Shown here: positions 41,964 to 51,236 of the stretch, one piece after another
Numbering within the stretch: the stretch's first letter is position 1
How the letters are laid out: every line of letters starts with the position of its first letter
DNA from: JBEKCD01 sp050015055
Lineage (GTDB): Archaea; Thermoproteota; Bathyarchaeia; Bathyarchaeales; Bathycorpusculaceae
Length of the DNA: 64,000 nt
Direction: 5' to 3'
Assembly (NCBI GenBank): GCA_050015055.1
Contig: JBEKCD010000002.1
Coordinates: 62,001 to 126,000 of the forward strand
Notes under the pieces: generated by a model
Databases searched by the model: none
The model's input: the letters and a program-made list of their open reading frames with translations, nothing else
Told to the model about the DNA's origin: nothing
Made by a program: the position numbers and the translations under genes

Positions 41964-43718
41964 GTGACGGACAAGACGAACACGGAGCTCAAGGAGTCCA
42001 TTCGCAAGACGGCTCTGTTGAACGCGGTCAAACATGACGGTAAGGCGCAGACCGGGCCTGTTGTCGGAAAGATACTGGGCGAAAAGCCCGAGTACAGGAC
42101 CAAGGCCCGTGAAGTGTCAGACCTCGTTAACGAGGTCATTCGAGAAGTCAATGGTCTTTCACCGGAAGAACAGCTGCGCATTATTGAGGAAAAATGGCCC
42201 GAGGCTCTCGTGAAGGAGAAGGTGCAGGAAGAGAGGCATTTGCCGCCTTTGGCGAACGCCGCGAACTATCAGCGAATCGTCACGCGCTATTCACCGAACC
42301 CCGACTGCGTGCTGCACTTGGGCTCTGCCCGGGCGATAGTGCTGAGCCATGAATACGCGCGCATGTACAAGGGCAAATTTATACTTCGCTTCGAGGATAC
42401 TGATCCTAAGCTGAAGAGGCCTGTTCTGGAGTTCTACAATTACATCAGAGAGGACCTCGCTTGGCTTGAGTGTGGACCAGATGAGGAGTACATCCAGAGC
42501 GACAGAATCCCAATATACTACGAGTATGCCGAAAAACTGCTCAAGGACGGTAACGCCTATGTCTGCACGTGTGAGCCTGAACAGTTTCGAAAGAGAATTC
42601 TGGCTCAAAAGCCTTGCGAATGCCGAGATTGCCCACGGGAAGAGCATCTCGCAAGGTGGCAGTGTATGCTTGAAGGAGGCTACAGAGAGGGCGAGGCCGT
42701 AGTCCGCGTCAAAACAGACTTGAATCACCCCAACCCTGCGGTGCGCGATTGGCCCGCACTCCGCGTTCTTGACACTGAGAAGTATCCTCATCCGAGAGTC
42801 GGAAGCAAATATCGCGTGTGGCCACTTTACAACCTCGCAGCGGGGGTTGACGACCACCTCATGGGAATCACTCATATCATCCGGGGGAAAGAGCACCTCA
42901 CTAACCAGGTTCGTCAGGAGTACATGTACCAGCACCTGGGCTGGAAGTATCCTGAAACCATACATTACGGCAGGTTGAAGATCACAGGAGCTTCTCTGAG
43001 CAAGTCGAAAATTGTTCAAGGGATGAGGGAAGGGCTCTACGAGAACTGGGACGATCCTCGCTTGGCGACTTTCGTAGCTCTGCGCAGGCGTGGAATAAGC
43101 CCTGAGGCGATTAGAAGGCTGATGATTGACATTGGACCCAAAACCTCAGACGTTGTGCTGAGCTGGGAGAACCTGTACGCTCACAACCGCAAGGTACTGG
43201 ATCCAGTCGCTGACAGATACTTCTTTGTGCAAGACCCTATAGAGCTAACCGTGAAGCATGTTCCCAAGAAGTTTGTCGCCAGACTTCGCTTGCATCCTGA
43301 CAAACCTGAAAGAGGTTTCAGGGAATACACGATAACTCCCAGGGGAAAAGATGCTAGCGTGGCTTTTTGGGTTTCAAGAAAAGACGTAGACTCTTCAAGG
43401 ATTGGGACGGTGCTCCGCCTGATGGAATTGTTCAACGTGAAAATCCTGAGCGCAAGCATCTACGTCGCTGAAGCCTCTTTCGAGGGTGAGTCCTACGAGC
43501 AGGCAAGGGATATTAAGGCGCAGTTGATTCACTGGGTTCCGGTGGGCGAGGACATGCCCTGCCAGGTTGTGATGCCCGATGCAACTCTGGCGGAGGGTGT
43601 TGCGGAAGGCCTTTGCAAACGGTTGAAGAAGGACGATGTGGTGCAGTTCGAACGGTTTGGCTTCGTGAGGATAGATCGGGCTGACAACAAGTTAACGGCC
43701 TACTACGCTCAAAAGTGA
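41964..43718 (+). CDS. gltX: Glutamyl-tRNA synthetase (archaeal type)
   Basis: Charges tRNA-Glu, and in many archaea also tRNA-Gln, for later amidation. Class I signatures: YSPNPDCVLHLGSARA (HIGH-like) and KITGASLSKSKI (KMSKS-like). A zinc-type knuckle CTCEPEQF with CECRDC is present. The C-terminal anticodon-binding part is all-beta, as in the archaeal/eukaryotic and GlnRS group. Length 584. GTG start, 20 bp after idsA; it overlaps srp19 by 4 bp. Confidence 0.95.
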   Translation: MTDKTNTELKESIRKTALLNAVKHDGKAQTGPVVGKILGEKPEYRTKAREVSDLVNEVIREVNGLSPEEQLRIIEEKWPEALVKEKVQEERHLPPLANAANYQRIVTRYSPNPDCVLHLGSARAIVLSHEYARMYKGKFILRFEDTDPKLKRPVLEFYNYIREDLAWLECGPDEEYIQSDRIPIYYEYAEKLLKDGNAYVCTCEPEQFRKRILAQKPCECRDCPREEHLARWQCMLEGGYREGEAVVRVKTDLNHPNPAVRDWPALRVLDTEKYPHPRVGSKYRVWPLYNLAAGVDDHLMGITHIIRGKEHLTNQVRQEYMYQHLGWKYPETIHYGRLKITGASLSKSKIVQGMREGLYENWDDPRLATFVALRRRGISPEAIRRLMIDIGPKTSDVVLSWENLYAHNRKVLDPVADRYFFVQDPIELTVKHVPKKFVARLRLHPDKPERGFREYTITPRGKDASVAFWVSRKDVDSSRIGTVLRLMELFNVKILSASIYVAEASFEGESYEQARDIKAQLIHWVPVGEDMPCQVVMPDATLAEGVAEGLCKRLKKDDVVQFERFGFVRIDRADNKLTAYYAQK

Positions 43719-44032
43719 CGGAGGAGAAACGTGTGCGACAGCAGGATAAGATAATCATTTGGCCAGCTTACTTCGATTCGACCAAAACGAGAAACGACGG
43801 AAGAAGAGTGTCAAGAAATCTGGCTGTACCTTCCCCTAGAATCATAGAGGTGAAGGAGGCCGCGGAGAAGCTTGGTCTAACGCATGAGCTTGTTGCTGAT
43901 GTTGGCTATGCTAAGACGCCGTGGCTGAAAACCGGCATGATCCTTGTTAAGAAAAAAGGTTCAAAAGGCCAGGTAGTTCTTCTCATCGCCAAACAGCTTA
44001 TGAAGATTCGCAGTACTCCCAGCTTGAAGTGA
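43715..44032 (+). CDS. srp19: Signal recognition particle protein SRP19
   Basis: RNA-binding SRP subunit that prepares 7S RNA for SRP54. Seen: IIIWPAYFDSTKTRNDGRRVSRNLAVPSPRIIEV and KTGMILVKKKGSKGQVVLLIAKQL. Its 105 residues are typical. It overlaps gltX by 4 bp and ends the plus-strand array; eS8 converges from the other side with stops 3 bp apart. Confidence 0.94.
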   Translation: MTEEKRVRQQDKIIIWPAYFDSTKTRNDGRRVSRNLAVPSPRIIEVKEAAEKLGLTHELVADVGYAKTPWLKTGMILVKKKGSKGQVVLLIAKQLMKIRSTPSLK

Positions 44033-44035
44033 CGC

Positions 44036-44431
44036 TTAGCTTTTTCTTTCTCCGGTCAGAACTGCGTTCAATATTCCGTGTTGTCCAGGCCGCGAAGTGA
44101 TGCGTGCCTGACCCAAAGGTGTCTCCACCACTGCGCCCTTCGTTATTACGCCTCTGCGGTCGTAGTCTATGTTCGCTGGGTTCTTTACGACTCGCACAAC
44201 CTCGGTTTTCTCGGTCTTTCCAGTCTTAGGGTCGGTCACAGATACTTGTTTCTCGCTTAGTATTTTGAGCTTGAGGTTTCCTCCTCTTCCTCTTGCAACC
44301 TTTCGTTTCTGTTCACCCATGAGGGTTTCTGCTGGAAACGTGCCTTGCTCGTATTTCCTCTTCTTTCTGTAGCCTTTTCTTCTGGCCCCCGACTGGGTTT
44401 TTTTGCGCTGGTCGCCGTGCCAAACGGACAT
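44036..44431 (-). CDS. rps8e: Ribosomal protein eS8
   Basis: Archaeal/eukaryotic small-subunit protein. The N-terminus VWHGDQRKKTQSGARRKGYRKKRKYEQG and the end TSRPGQHGILNAVLTGE are diagnostic. Length 131. It has its own strong TATA box (gtttatatttaaac on the minus strand, 44477-44490) and is read separately from the scp/smc genes upstream. Confidence 0.96.
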   Translation of the reverse strand: MSVWHGDQRKKTQSGARRKGYRKKRKYEQGTFPAETLMGEQKRKVARGRGGNLKLKILSEKQVSVTDPKTGKTEKTEVVRVVKNPANIDYDRRGVITKGAVVETPLGQARITSRPGQHGILNAVLTGERKS

Positions 44432-44476
44432 AGTTTTCTCACTTGATGCTAAATTTGGTGTTCATTATCACCATTT

Positions 44477-44490
44477 GTTTAAATATAAAC
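44477..44490 (-). promoter_or_regulatory. TATA box of the eS8 gene
   Basis: A near-perfect archaeal TATA box, gtttatatttaaac on the minus strand, which predicts transcription from about 44458 and a leader of about 27 bases. It overlaps the last codons of scpB. Confidence 0.6.
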
Positions 44491-45102
44491 CTATCCGTTT
44501 TCGCTTCGAGGATCCTCCACTTTCGGAAAATTCTCAAAAACACGTTTCAACTCTCTCTTCATCGATGCTGTGTCTTGGCTTAGACCAAAGTAATCCGCAA
44601 AGTATTCAGTCGTCCTGAGAACCATGGAACGCCCGTTTCTTTCGCTGGCAATCAAGCCCATATCCCTCAGCTCTTTTATGTGACCATAGGCATGGTGACC
44701 GCGCACGTCAATGACTCTTTTCTGTACTACAGGTTGCCGATAGGCTATGTACGAAAGGGTCTTCAACGGACCGACGGAGAGCAGCGGCCTGTTGACGAAT
44801 TTTTTGACGTGCGGCGTGAAATCGCTTTTCAACTGCATGACAAATCTCTCATCCTTCAGTTCCAATATTTCGACGGCTGTGTTCCTGTTCAGGTAGTCCT
44901 GAATCAGTTTTTCCACGACCTTTCTTGTCCGGGCCTTTGACCGTGTCTTCAGAACCGAGCACAACTCGTTCATGTCCAGTGGGTGTCCAGCCACGTACAA
45001 TGCAGCTTCCACAAGTACCAGGTCATTCTGTGGTCTGTTTCTTCTTTCTTCTTGTCCAACTTCCACGTCGGAATTGACCGCCTGTTTCTCAGCTTCTTGC
45101 AA
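44491..45102 (-). CDS. scpB: Segregation and condensation protein ScpB
   Basis: Kleisin-associated winged-helix protein of the SMC-ScpAB condensin. Seen: LVLVEAALYVAGHPLDMNELCSVL, VEILELKDERFVMQLK, GPLKTLSYIAYRQPVVQKRVIDVRGHHAYGHIKELRDMGLI. The N-terminus of about 25 residues is polar and probably disordered. Length 203. It overlaps scpA by 14 bp, so smc, scpA and scpB form one unit. Confidence 0.93.
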   Translation of the reverse strand: MQEAEKQAVNSDVEVGQEERRNRPQNDLVLVEAALYVAGHPLDMNELCSVLKTRSKARTRKVVEKLIQDYLNRNTAVEILELKDERFVMQLKSDFTPHVKKFVNRPLLSVGPLKTLSYIAYRQPVVQKRVIDVRGHHAYGHIKELRDMGLIASERNGRSMVLRTTEYFADYFGLSQDTASMKRELKRVFENFPKVEDPRSENG

Positions 45103-45775
45103 GACTTAACTCTCCAACCGTGATGTAAACCTCCTCGGTCTCCTCGTTCTGCCACAGGTTTATCTTCCCTTCTTGGGCGAGAAAGAGCAGCAGGATGAAC
45201 GTGCGGATGGACTCCATTCGTCCAACACCGGCTACGAGGGTTGAGAGCTCTATCAAACCTGCGCCCTTCACTCTCTCCGACAGAGATGCATAGAGTCTTT
45301 CCATCTGGAGCTCGATTTCCATCAGGTACAAGTCCAGCTGTGGAAGAATCTCTGACGGCGTTGGCAGAACGTTCTGCGCAACCGTTTTTTCCAAGTGTAT
45401 CAATTTTTCACCCTTCAAGACGTCATCCAGGACTTCCAGCAGGTTCTTTATCGTTGTGGAAGTCAATTCGTGTCTGAGGGGCAGAAACAGGGGCGGAGGC
45501 AAGAAGTCCTGCGGTCCCTTAGGCGGTGGCGGTGGTTCTTCGAGCTTCAGCAGGAGCCTAGACTTCATGAGGTATATGAGAGCTGAAGAATCAAGGGCAA
45601 CGCCGGAGGCTCTGAAATCGACCTGCCCTGTTTTCTCCATGCGCTCAAGGAATGACGTGAGCAAATAGGCAATGTTAACGTTCCAGGGTACAAGCTTCTC
45701 GAGTTTGTGAAACTCGAAGAGGATGTTCCATGGCGGAAGCAGATAGAACGGCTTTCTGGTGGCTGCAGCGGACAT
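45089..45775 (-). CDS. scpA: Segregation and condensation protein ScpA (kleisin)
   Basis: Kleisin that bridges the SMC heads. It retains the ScpA shape: an N-terminal SMC-neck-binding helix (WNVNIAYLLTSFLERMEKTG and SALIYLMKSRLLLKLEEPPPPP), a Pro-rich middle and a C-terminal winged helix (ESIRTFILLLFLAQEGKINLWQNEETEEVYIT). Length 228. It overlaps the smc stop by one base and scpB by 14 bp. Confidence 0.9.
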   Translation of the reverse strand: MSAAATRKPFYLLPPWNILFEFHKLEKLVPWNVNIAYLLTSFLERMEKTGQVDFRASGVALDSSALIYLMKSRLLLKLEEPPPPPKGPQDFLPPPLFLPLRHELTSTTIKNLLEVLDDVLKGEKLIHLEKTVAQNVLPTPSEILPQLDLYLMEIELQMERLYASLSERVKGAGLIELSTLVAGVGRMESIRTFILLLFLAQEGKINLWQNEETEEVYITVGELSLARS

Positions 45776-48700
45776 CAGCCCTGCGCCTCCAGGAATTTTG
45801 CCGAAACAACGTTCGAGTTTCCGTCGCGCATGTAGACGCCGTAGACTCTCTGAGCTTTGTTCACCATTTCAGGCTTCAGTGTGATGACTATGAACTGGGT
45901 CTTGTCCGACTCTTCCAGAAGCAGATCGGCCAGTTTTGAAACGTGCAGTGCGTCTAGGTGTGCGTCCACCTCGTCGAGAACGTAGAAGGATGCGGGTGTG
46001 AACTCTCTTAGGGCGAATATGAATGCGACGGCTGCCACTGAACGTTCGCCGCCGCTGGCTCCACCCACCACTATCGAGGGCTTGTTGGGAAATGTTACGA
46101 TCATGTCTATTCCACCCTGGAACGGGTCTTCAGCGTTTTCAAGCGCCAGCACAGCGTCGCCTCCTCCTGTGACCTTCGCGAAGTACTTGCGCAAGTTCTG
46201 GTTTATCTTGTCGAACGCTTCTGTGAAGACTCTGCGTTTTTTGTGGTCAATTTCATCCATGAACTGCAGTATTGCCTGTTTTTCTTTTTCAAGCTCGTTC
46301 ATTCTCATCGACAGTTCTTTGTAGCGCGAAATCTGATCCGCGTAATGAGAAAGCGCAAGTTGGTTGACGGCGCCTATTCTTTCCAGTTCGAACTGCATCA
46401 TTCTTATGGAGGTTTCGGCCTCTTCAACCTGTTTCGGCGCGACGGCCAGTGGTTGCTCGTAGCCGAGGAATTTGAGCTGGTTTCGGTGTTGTTCAAGCCG
46501 CAGCTGAGACGTTTGAACGCTCAGTTGAAGCTGGTTCAGCAGTCTGTCGACCTGTTCATATTCAGTGTCGAGTTTCTTGAGTTCCTTGTCTATGTCGTCA
46601 ATTTGAGTCGTGAATTTCTTCGATTCTTCTCGCGCAGAGAAAACACTTTTCGAGAGTTCAATCCGGCTTTTCTCTAGATCTCCCAATTCCTGCTTCAGTG
46701 ATTCTCTTTCTTTCAATGCCTCTTCGACTTCTTTCTCGACTCTTCCCTGTTGCTGATTGACTTTTGAAACTTGGATCTTGGAGTTTTGATATCCAACCCT
46801 TAACACATTGTCGAATTGCGACTGGAGTGTTGACGTTTCGGTCTGGGTGGCGCCGAGCTTCTGTCTTAGTGTGATTATTTCTTCGGCGAGTTTTTCTCTC
46901 TCAACTTCCATTTCTTGAATGTGTCCAGGATCTGCCTTCCTTCTTAAGGACGCCAACTCGGTTTGGAGCTTCCGCAGTTCCTTCTGGATTGTGCTTCTCT
47001 CAGCCCTGTGTATCCACATCTGCGCTTTTTCATTCTCTATCTCTTTCTCGGTTCGCGTAACCAGGCGATCAATTCGCTTAACGTTTGATCTTGTTCTTCT
47101 GATGTTTCTCTTGACTCTGGCTATCTCCCGTTCCAGAGTGTTGATGGCTTCTGACAGGCGGGCGATTTCGACGCGGGTCTTGGCGATTTCCTCTTCGAAA
47201 CCTGTGATGTCGCTTCCTCTTCTTGAGAGGTGCTGTTGCAGCGCGTTGACTGCTTCGTCTAGGCTCTTGATGGCCAGTTCGCTTGGGATTATCGTGGAGA
47301 AGTCTATTGGAGCGCGGTAGTATCCGCTCTCAAACGCGCCGCCTACCTCGTAAACGTCTCCGTTAACAGTGACCGCGCGGCAACCTTGGGCGGAGAGGGC
47401 GAATGCGAGCTTGTCGTCTGAAACGATGAGTGTGTCTCCGAAAACAAAGTTGATTGCAGGCTCGAAGTTTTTCTCGAATTTCATGAACAGTGAAGCTACC
47501 CCATTTATTCCCTCTTTTTCCGGAACTTTTGCGGGTTTGACGTTTGTTGCTTCTTGAAGGGGGATTATCTTTACTCGTCCGAGCTTCATTCTTCTCAGTG
47601 CTTCAGTGCAGGTGAAGGCTGAATCAAGATCTTTTACGACGAGTGCGTCTAGCCATCCGGTGGCGGCTGCTTCTATTGCGCGCTGAAAGCTCTTGTCAAT
47701 CTTTATCATGTTGCGCAGTCTACCATAGACGCCTTGGATTACGCCGAGTTCTCCCAGTTCTTCTATGCTCCTCAACGCTTTTTCTTCTGCTGCAACGGTT
47801 TCTGCAAGTTCTCTCTGCGTTACGAACTCCACGACTGCTTCGCGGGCTGAATCAGCGATTTTTCCTGCCTCTTCTATTTCCCTCTCCGCAGCCTCTCTCT
47901 GTGCCATTCGCCTTTCGCGGGTTCGTTCCAGGTTTTTCAACTGTGTCTTCTGTTCTTTCTGGACTTTTTCCAGTTCAAGGAATGACTTTTCCAGTTCGCT
48001 CATCGTTCCGGAGAATCGCGTTTTTCGGTCTTGCAGATCTTTAAGTCTTCTAGCGCGCACTCTGATGGCCGTTTGGTTTTTCAGATACTCAGACCTCAGG
48101 AATGCGAGCCTCTTGTAGTCATCCTCCAGTTTAAGCTCGATTTCGCGGATTCTCTTGCTGTTTTCGCCGAGGTTCTCCCAAAGCTGAACAGTCTCCTTTG
48201 CGAGAGCATCGTGTTCAGCCTGCTTCTGACTTGTCTGGTCGGAGATTCTGTCGTTTTCACTTCTCAACTGTCTAATTCTCAGGCGATTTTCGCGTATCTC
48301 TTTTTGAATTGACTGGTACTGTTCCATGTTGTTTTCTCTTATCCGCTTAAGGCCTTCGAGGCTTGTTTTTCCAGAGCTTATTTTTGAGGCCATTTCCGTC
48401 AGTTTTGACTTGAGTTCTCCGATTCTCACCTGGACTTTCAGTACTTGTGAGCCGCCTTCTTCTACCATTTCTGAGCTTAGTCTTCGCCATTCGCCTTCAG
48501 CAGCTCTTCTTTTCGATCTCCGATCATCCCGCAGTTGTCTCAGCTTTTCGAGTCTGCCGCCGATTTTTTCGGCCTCCGAAGAAGTCTCCTCTACCTTTTT
48601 CTGCGTTTGCGCCATTTCATACGAGATTTTGACTGTTTCAAACTTTCTTATCTCAGCGTGAATGAAGTTGGCTCTCAACAGTTCATTGCGCTCTCTTTCT

Positions 48701-49326
48701 AGATCATCCAGTCTTTTCTGCACTTCATCTATTCTTCCCATGGCCGTGCGGATGGAAATGTCTGCTGCTCGCAGCTTCTCTTCTGCTTGAGCTTTTTCGC
48801 TGTCGTATTGGCCTATTCCTACCAGATCTTCGATTATTTTTCGGCGTTCCATGGGTGAGATGTCTGTCAGACGTGTTATCGTGCCTTGCAAGATTATGTT
48901 CTGGCTCGTGGAGCTGATTCCAGCCATGGAGAGAATCTCCAGGGAATGCGTTCTCGAGATTCTTCTTCCATTGAGTCTGTAGACGCTCTGCCCGTTTTTG
49001 TAAACCTCCCGTGAAATCGTAACCGTAACGGTGTCAACGGGCATGCGTCCGTCTGAATTGTCAAATTGGATGACGACCTTGGCCATTTTTGCTCTTTCTA
49101 GGCCCGCCTTTTCAGATCCGTGAAATATGAGTTTGGCAGCGGTTTCTGCACGGAGTCTTCTAGTGCTCAATTCGCCGAGCGAAAACAAGAATGCGTCCAG
49201 AATGTTTGTTTTTCCGCTTCCGTTAGGGCCTGTGATGGCCGTGAAACCTTTATCTAGAGATACCTTAACGCCCTGCGGTCCGAATGACTTGAAGCCCTTA
49301 AGCTCTATCTTCTTAATGTAGGGCAT
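45775..49326 (-). CDS. smc: Chromosome segregation ATPase SMC
   Basis: 1183-residue condensin ATPase. The head starts LKGFKSFGPQGVKVSLDKGFTAITGPNGSGKTNILDAF (Walker A), with SSTSQNIILQGTITRLTDISPMERRKIIEDL near residue 140. Long coiled coils (about 165-510 and 680-1020) flank a hinge with GVIQGVYGRLRNMI and AVTVNGDVYEVGGAFESGYYR. The C-terminal head has GGASGGERSVAAVAF (signature) and FYVLDEVDAHLD (Walker B). It works with ScpA and ScpB encoded directly downstream in the same unit, compacting the chromosome and helping sister separation. Confidence 0.97.
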   Translation of the reverse strand: MPYIKKIELKGFKSFGPQGVKVSLDKGFTAITGPNGSGKTNILDAFLFSLGELSTRRLRAETAAKLIFHGSEKAGLERAKMAKVVIQFDNSDGRMPVDTVTVTISREVYKNGQSVYRLNGRRISRTHSLEILSMAGISSTSQNIILQGTITRLTDISPMERRKIIEDLVGIGQYDSEKAQAEEKLRAADISIRTAMGRIDEVQKRLDDLERERNELLRANFIHAEIRKFETVKISYEMAQTQKKVEETSSEAEKIGGRLEKLRQLRDDRRSKRRAAEGEWRRLSSEMVEEGGSQVLKVQVRIGELKSKLTEMASKISSGKTSLEGLKRIRENNMEQYQSIQKEIRENRLRIRQLRSENDRISDQTSQKQAEHDALAKETVQLWENLGENSKRIREIELKLEDDYKRLAFLRSEYLKNQTAIRVRARRLKDLQDRKTRFSGTMSELEKSFLELEKVQKEQKTQLKNLERTRERRMAQREAAEREIEEAGKIADSAREAVVEFVTQRELAETVAAEEKALRSIEELGELGVIQGVYGRLRNMIKIDKSFQRAIEAAATGWLDALVVKDLDSAFTCTEALRRMKLGRVKIIPLQEATNVKPAKVPEKEGINGVASLFMKFEKNFEPAINFVFGDTLIVSDDKLAFALSAQGCRAVTVNGDVYEVGGAFESGYYRAPIDFSTIIPSELAIKSLDEAVNALQQHLSRRGSDITGFEEEIAKTRVEIARLSEAINTLEREIARVKRNIRRTRSNVKRIDRLVTRTEKEIENEKAQMWIHRAERSTIQKELRKLQTELASLRRKADPGHIQEMEVEREKLAEEIITLRQKLGATQTETSTLQSQFDNVLRVGYQNSKIQVSKVNQQQGRVEKEVEEALKERESLKQELGDLEKSRIELSKSVFSAREESKKFTTQIDDIDKELKKLDTEYEQVDRLLNQLQLSVQTSQLRLEQHRNQLKFLGYEQPLAVAPKQVEEAETSIRMMQFELERIGAVNQLALSHYADQISRYKELSMRMNELEKEKQAILQFMDEIDHKKRRVFTEAFDKINQNLRKYFAKVTGGGDAVLALENAEDPFQGGIDMIVTFPNKPSIVVGGASGGERSVAAVAFIFALREFTPASFYVLDEVDAHLDALHVSKLADLLLEESDKTQFIVITLKPEMVNKAQRVYGVYMRDGNSNVVSAKFLEAQG

Positions 49327-49440
49327 TCAGTTTAAGCCCTCACGTTCTCCGAAACATGCCCCTGTCTCATCGTAGACATCTGTCTGATGTTTTTATAAAA
49401 ATGTTTACTGTGTCTCCAAGCTTTAACAGTTACGTACTTT

Positions 49441-49977
49441 TCAGTGTTCTTTTCCAGCCTTCGACTTGTACTTTGCAGCAATTTTCTTGACAAAATCTTT
49501 CAAGACCGCGTCTGGTCCCAAAACAACTAGGTACTCGTCGTTTTGGACTTTGCACGAAAGATTCGATTCCCTTGCAAGAGCTTTCAGTTTTTCGAGGGAC
49601 AACTCGTTTGAGGGTGTGAGGCGAATCCACTTCCGTTCTCCAGCCACGCCGGAAATGAACTTTGTTTCTTCTTCCTCTTCATCAACGATTTTTCGGCCAG
49701 CTTCATCCGTCCGCTGAAGCCACTCATCAACGTATGCTTGGCCGAACCTTCTCTGTCCCTCAGAAATCAGGTAGGATTCTACATTTGTAAGGTATTCGTC
49801 AATCTTCTGCGCGTTCTCCCCGCAGCTTGGGTCAGCTTTCAGAATCTTGATTATCGTCTTTGCGCTTTTCAAGTCGCCAATTATGTCTGCTGGAACGGTT
49901 ACTTCCTTTTTCTTGAAGTCGGTAACCATTTCTTCCAACACCTTCCAAACGGCGAGGTATCCCATGGGCCAGTTCAC
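49441..49977 (-). CDS. DUF2096-like archaeal protein
   Basis: A 178-residue soluble protein that I match to archaeal DUF2096. Seen: AVWKVLEEMVTDFKKKEVTVPADIIGDLKSAKTIIKILKADPS, then EYLTNVESYLISEGQRRFGQAYVDEWLQR. The C-terminal half is a small alpha/beta region ending LVVLGPDAVLKDFVKKIAAKYKS. Function unknown. It lies 114 bp upstream of smc on the same strand; whether it shares the condensin transcript is unclear, since the gap has room for a promoter (a ttttataaaaatgtttac stretch near 49390-49407). Confidence 0.65.
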   Translation of the reverse strand: MNWPMGYLAVWKVLEEMVTDFKKKEVTVPADIIGDLKSAKTIIKILKADPSCGENAQKIDEYLTNVESYLISEGQRRFGQAYVDEWLQRTDEAGRKIVDEEEEETKFISGVAGERKWIRLTPSNELSLEKLKALARESNLSCKVQNDEYLVVLGPDAVLKDFVKKIAAKYKSKAGKEH

Positions 49978-50060
49978 TGTTCCATTGTTCTTTTAGGCAA
50001 TCGTAGTTATTTAGGAATTGTCATGATAGGATGGAAAAAATGAAAACTCTGAGGAATTGC

Positions 50061-50639
50061 TCAGAAACCAGATTGGGCTTGGATCGGTAAGCGTTTCCCA
50101 AATCTCTCTTCGTAGACTATTTGGCGAAGTTCTTTTCTTTCTTTTTTCAGGATGTCGTACTTGGCGTGTCCAATCGGGAGAAGCGTTATCACACGGTGGT
50201 TTTTCGGGATTTCCAGAATTTTCTTCACTTTCGCCTCAGCCGAGTTCTTCTCGTCTTTCAAGTCAAAGATGCCAATCCAAGCGGTTTGCAATCCAAGACT
50301 GTGAGCGGCGAGGGCCATGTTCTGTGTTGCTATGGCTCCGGCCTCAACAAAGTGGTACGGGTCTTCTTCTGAGTTAACGGTGACTGCGATGCAAACTGGC
50401 GCTTCTCTTAGTCCCTGGACAAAAGCCGTGGGAACTACCTCGCTCAATTGTTCTTTCGTTTTCGGGTCTTTTATGACTGTGAAGTTCCAAGGCTGCTTGT
50501 TAAGCCAGGAAGGTGCCCACCGTCCAGCCTCAAGGATGTCTTCAACCTTGCCCTGTTCTACACTAGTGCTTTCAAATCTGAGGGTTGTTCGTCTTTTCTT
50601 GATTGCGTCCAAAACTGGGTTGTCCATAGACTCATTCAT
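50061..50639 (-). CDS. Nitroreductase-family FMN oxidoreductase
   Basis: A 192-residue flavin enzyme of the nitroreductase fold. Seen: PVLDAIKKRRTTLRFES (FMN phosphate binding), GRWAPSWLNKQPWNFTVI, FVEAGAIATQNMALAAHSLGLQTAWIG and KNHRVITLLPIGHAKYD. The physiological substrate is unknown; the family includes quinone reductases and dehalogenases. The frame opens earlier (50693), but a TATA box at 50663-50675 gives a start near 50645, supporting the ATG at 50639 or 50627. It is monocistronic. Confidence 0.88.
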   Translation of the reverse strand: MNESMDNPVLDAIKKRRTTLRFESTSVEQGKVEDILEAGRWAPSWLNKQPWNFTVIKDPKTKEQLSEVVPTAFVQGLREAPVCIAVTVNSEEDPYHFVEAGAIATQNMALAAHSLGLQTAWIGIFDLKDEKNSAEAKVKKILEIPKNHRVITLLPIGHAKYDILKKERKELRQIVYEERFGKRLPIQAQSGF

Positions 50640-50662
50640 CCTCTCAGTATCTGGTTGAAACC

Positions 50663-50675
50663 GTATTTTATAAGC
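50663..50675 (-). promoter_or_regulatory. TATA box of the nitroreductase gene
   Basis: On the minus strand gcttataaaatac; transcription would start near 50645, making the leader of the ATG at 50639 very short. Confidence 0.5.
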
Positions 50676-50859
50676 TTTAACACTTTTGATCACGCGGCTA
50701 GGGTGGAGTCTTGTGTCCGCTGAGGGAATACCCAGTTTTGTGAAAAGAGGGATTTTGACATGTTTTTTGGGCCAATGGCGTGAATTTCCGATTCTGCTTT
50801 TGAATTCATAAACGTTTAATGTTTCAGAAAGTTAGTTGTGTCTGCAGGGTGAGTTGTCT

Positions 50860-51078
50860 TTGAACGAGCAAATCCTTCAAGCTTGCAAAGAATTGGTTGA
50901 CGACGCAAAGCAGGGTTGCGCTGATTTGGTTTTTAAAGAAGTCTGTCTCGAAATTCTATCCAGAGCAAGTCACGTTTTGACGGAGCGTCAATTCAAACAG
51001 CTGGTTACGTACACGTCTGAAAGAATGAAAGAGAAAATGTCTCTGGAACTTCAACAGGAATTAGCTACGAACAGGTAG
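50860..51078 (+). CDS. Small helical protein of unknown function (72 aa)
   Basis: A mostly helical, charged protein: NEQILQACKELVDDAKQ, CLEILSRASHVLTERQFKQL and SERMKEKMSLELQQELATNR. It contains three Cys in the first half (ACKEL, GCADL, VCLEI). No family recognised. The TTG at 50860 has a ggtgag ribosome-binding site 6 bp upstream (50848-50853); in-frame TTG codons at 50836 and 50854 are less well placed. A TATA-like ttcataaacgtttaa lies about 50 bp before. It is divergent from the nitroreductase gene. Confidence 0.55.
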   Translation: MNEQILQACKELVDDAKQGCADLVFKEVCLEILSRASHVLTERQFKQLVTYTSERMKEKMSLELQQELATNR

Positions 51079-51236
51079 GGCATAGCGTAGCTTCGCACGT
51101 TAATCGTCTCGGTATCACTAAGCACATTTCAACTTTCGCTGAGGCTGTACCTCCGGTCGTCCTCACCCTGCCTTGACTTTTTCGCCACACTTTTTTTTCT
51201 TACAGATACGACTTGAAACGGGTTACGTATCACAGG

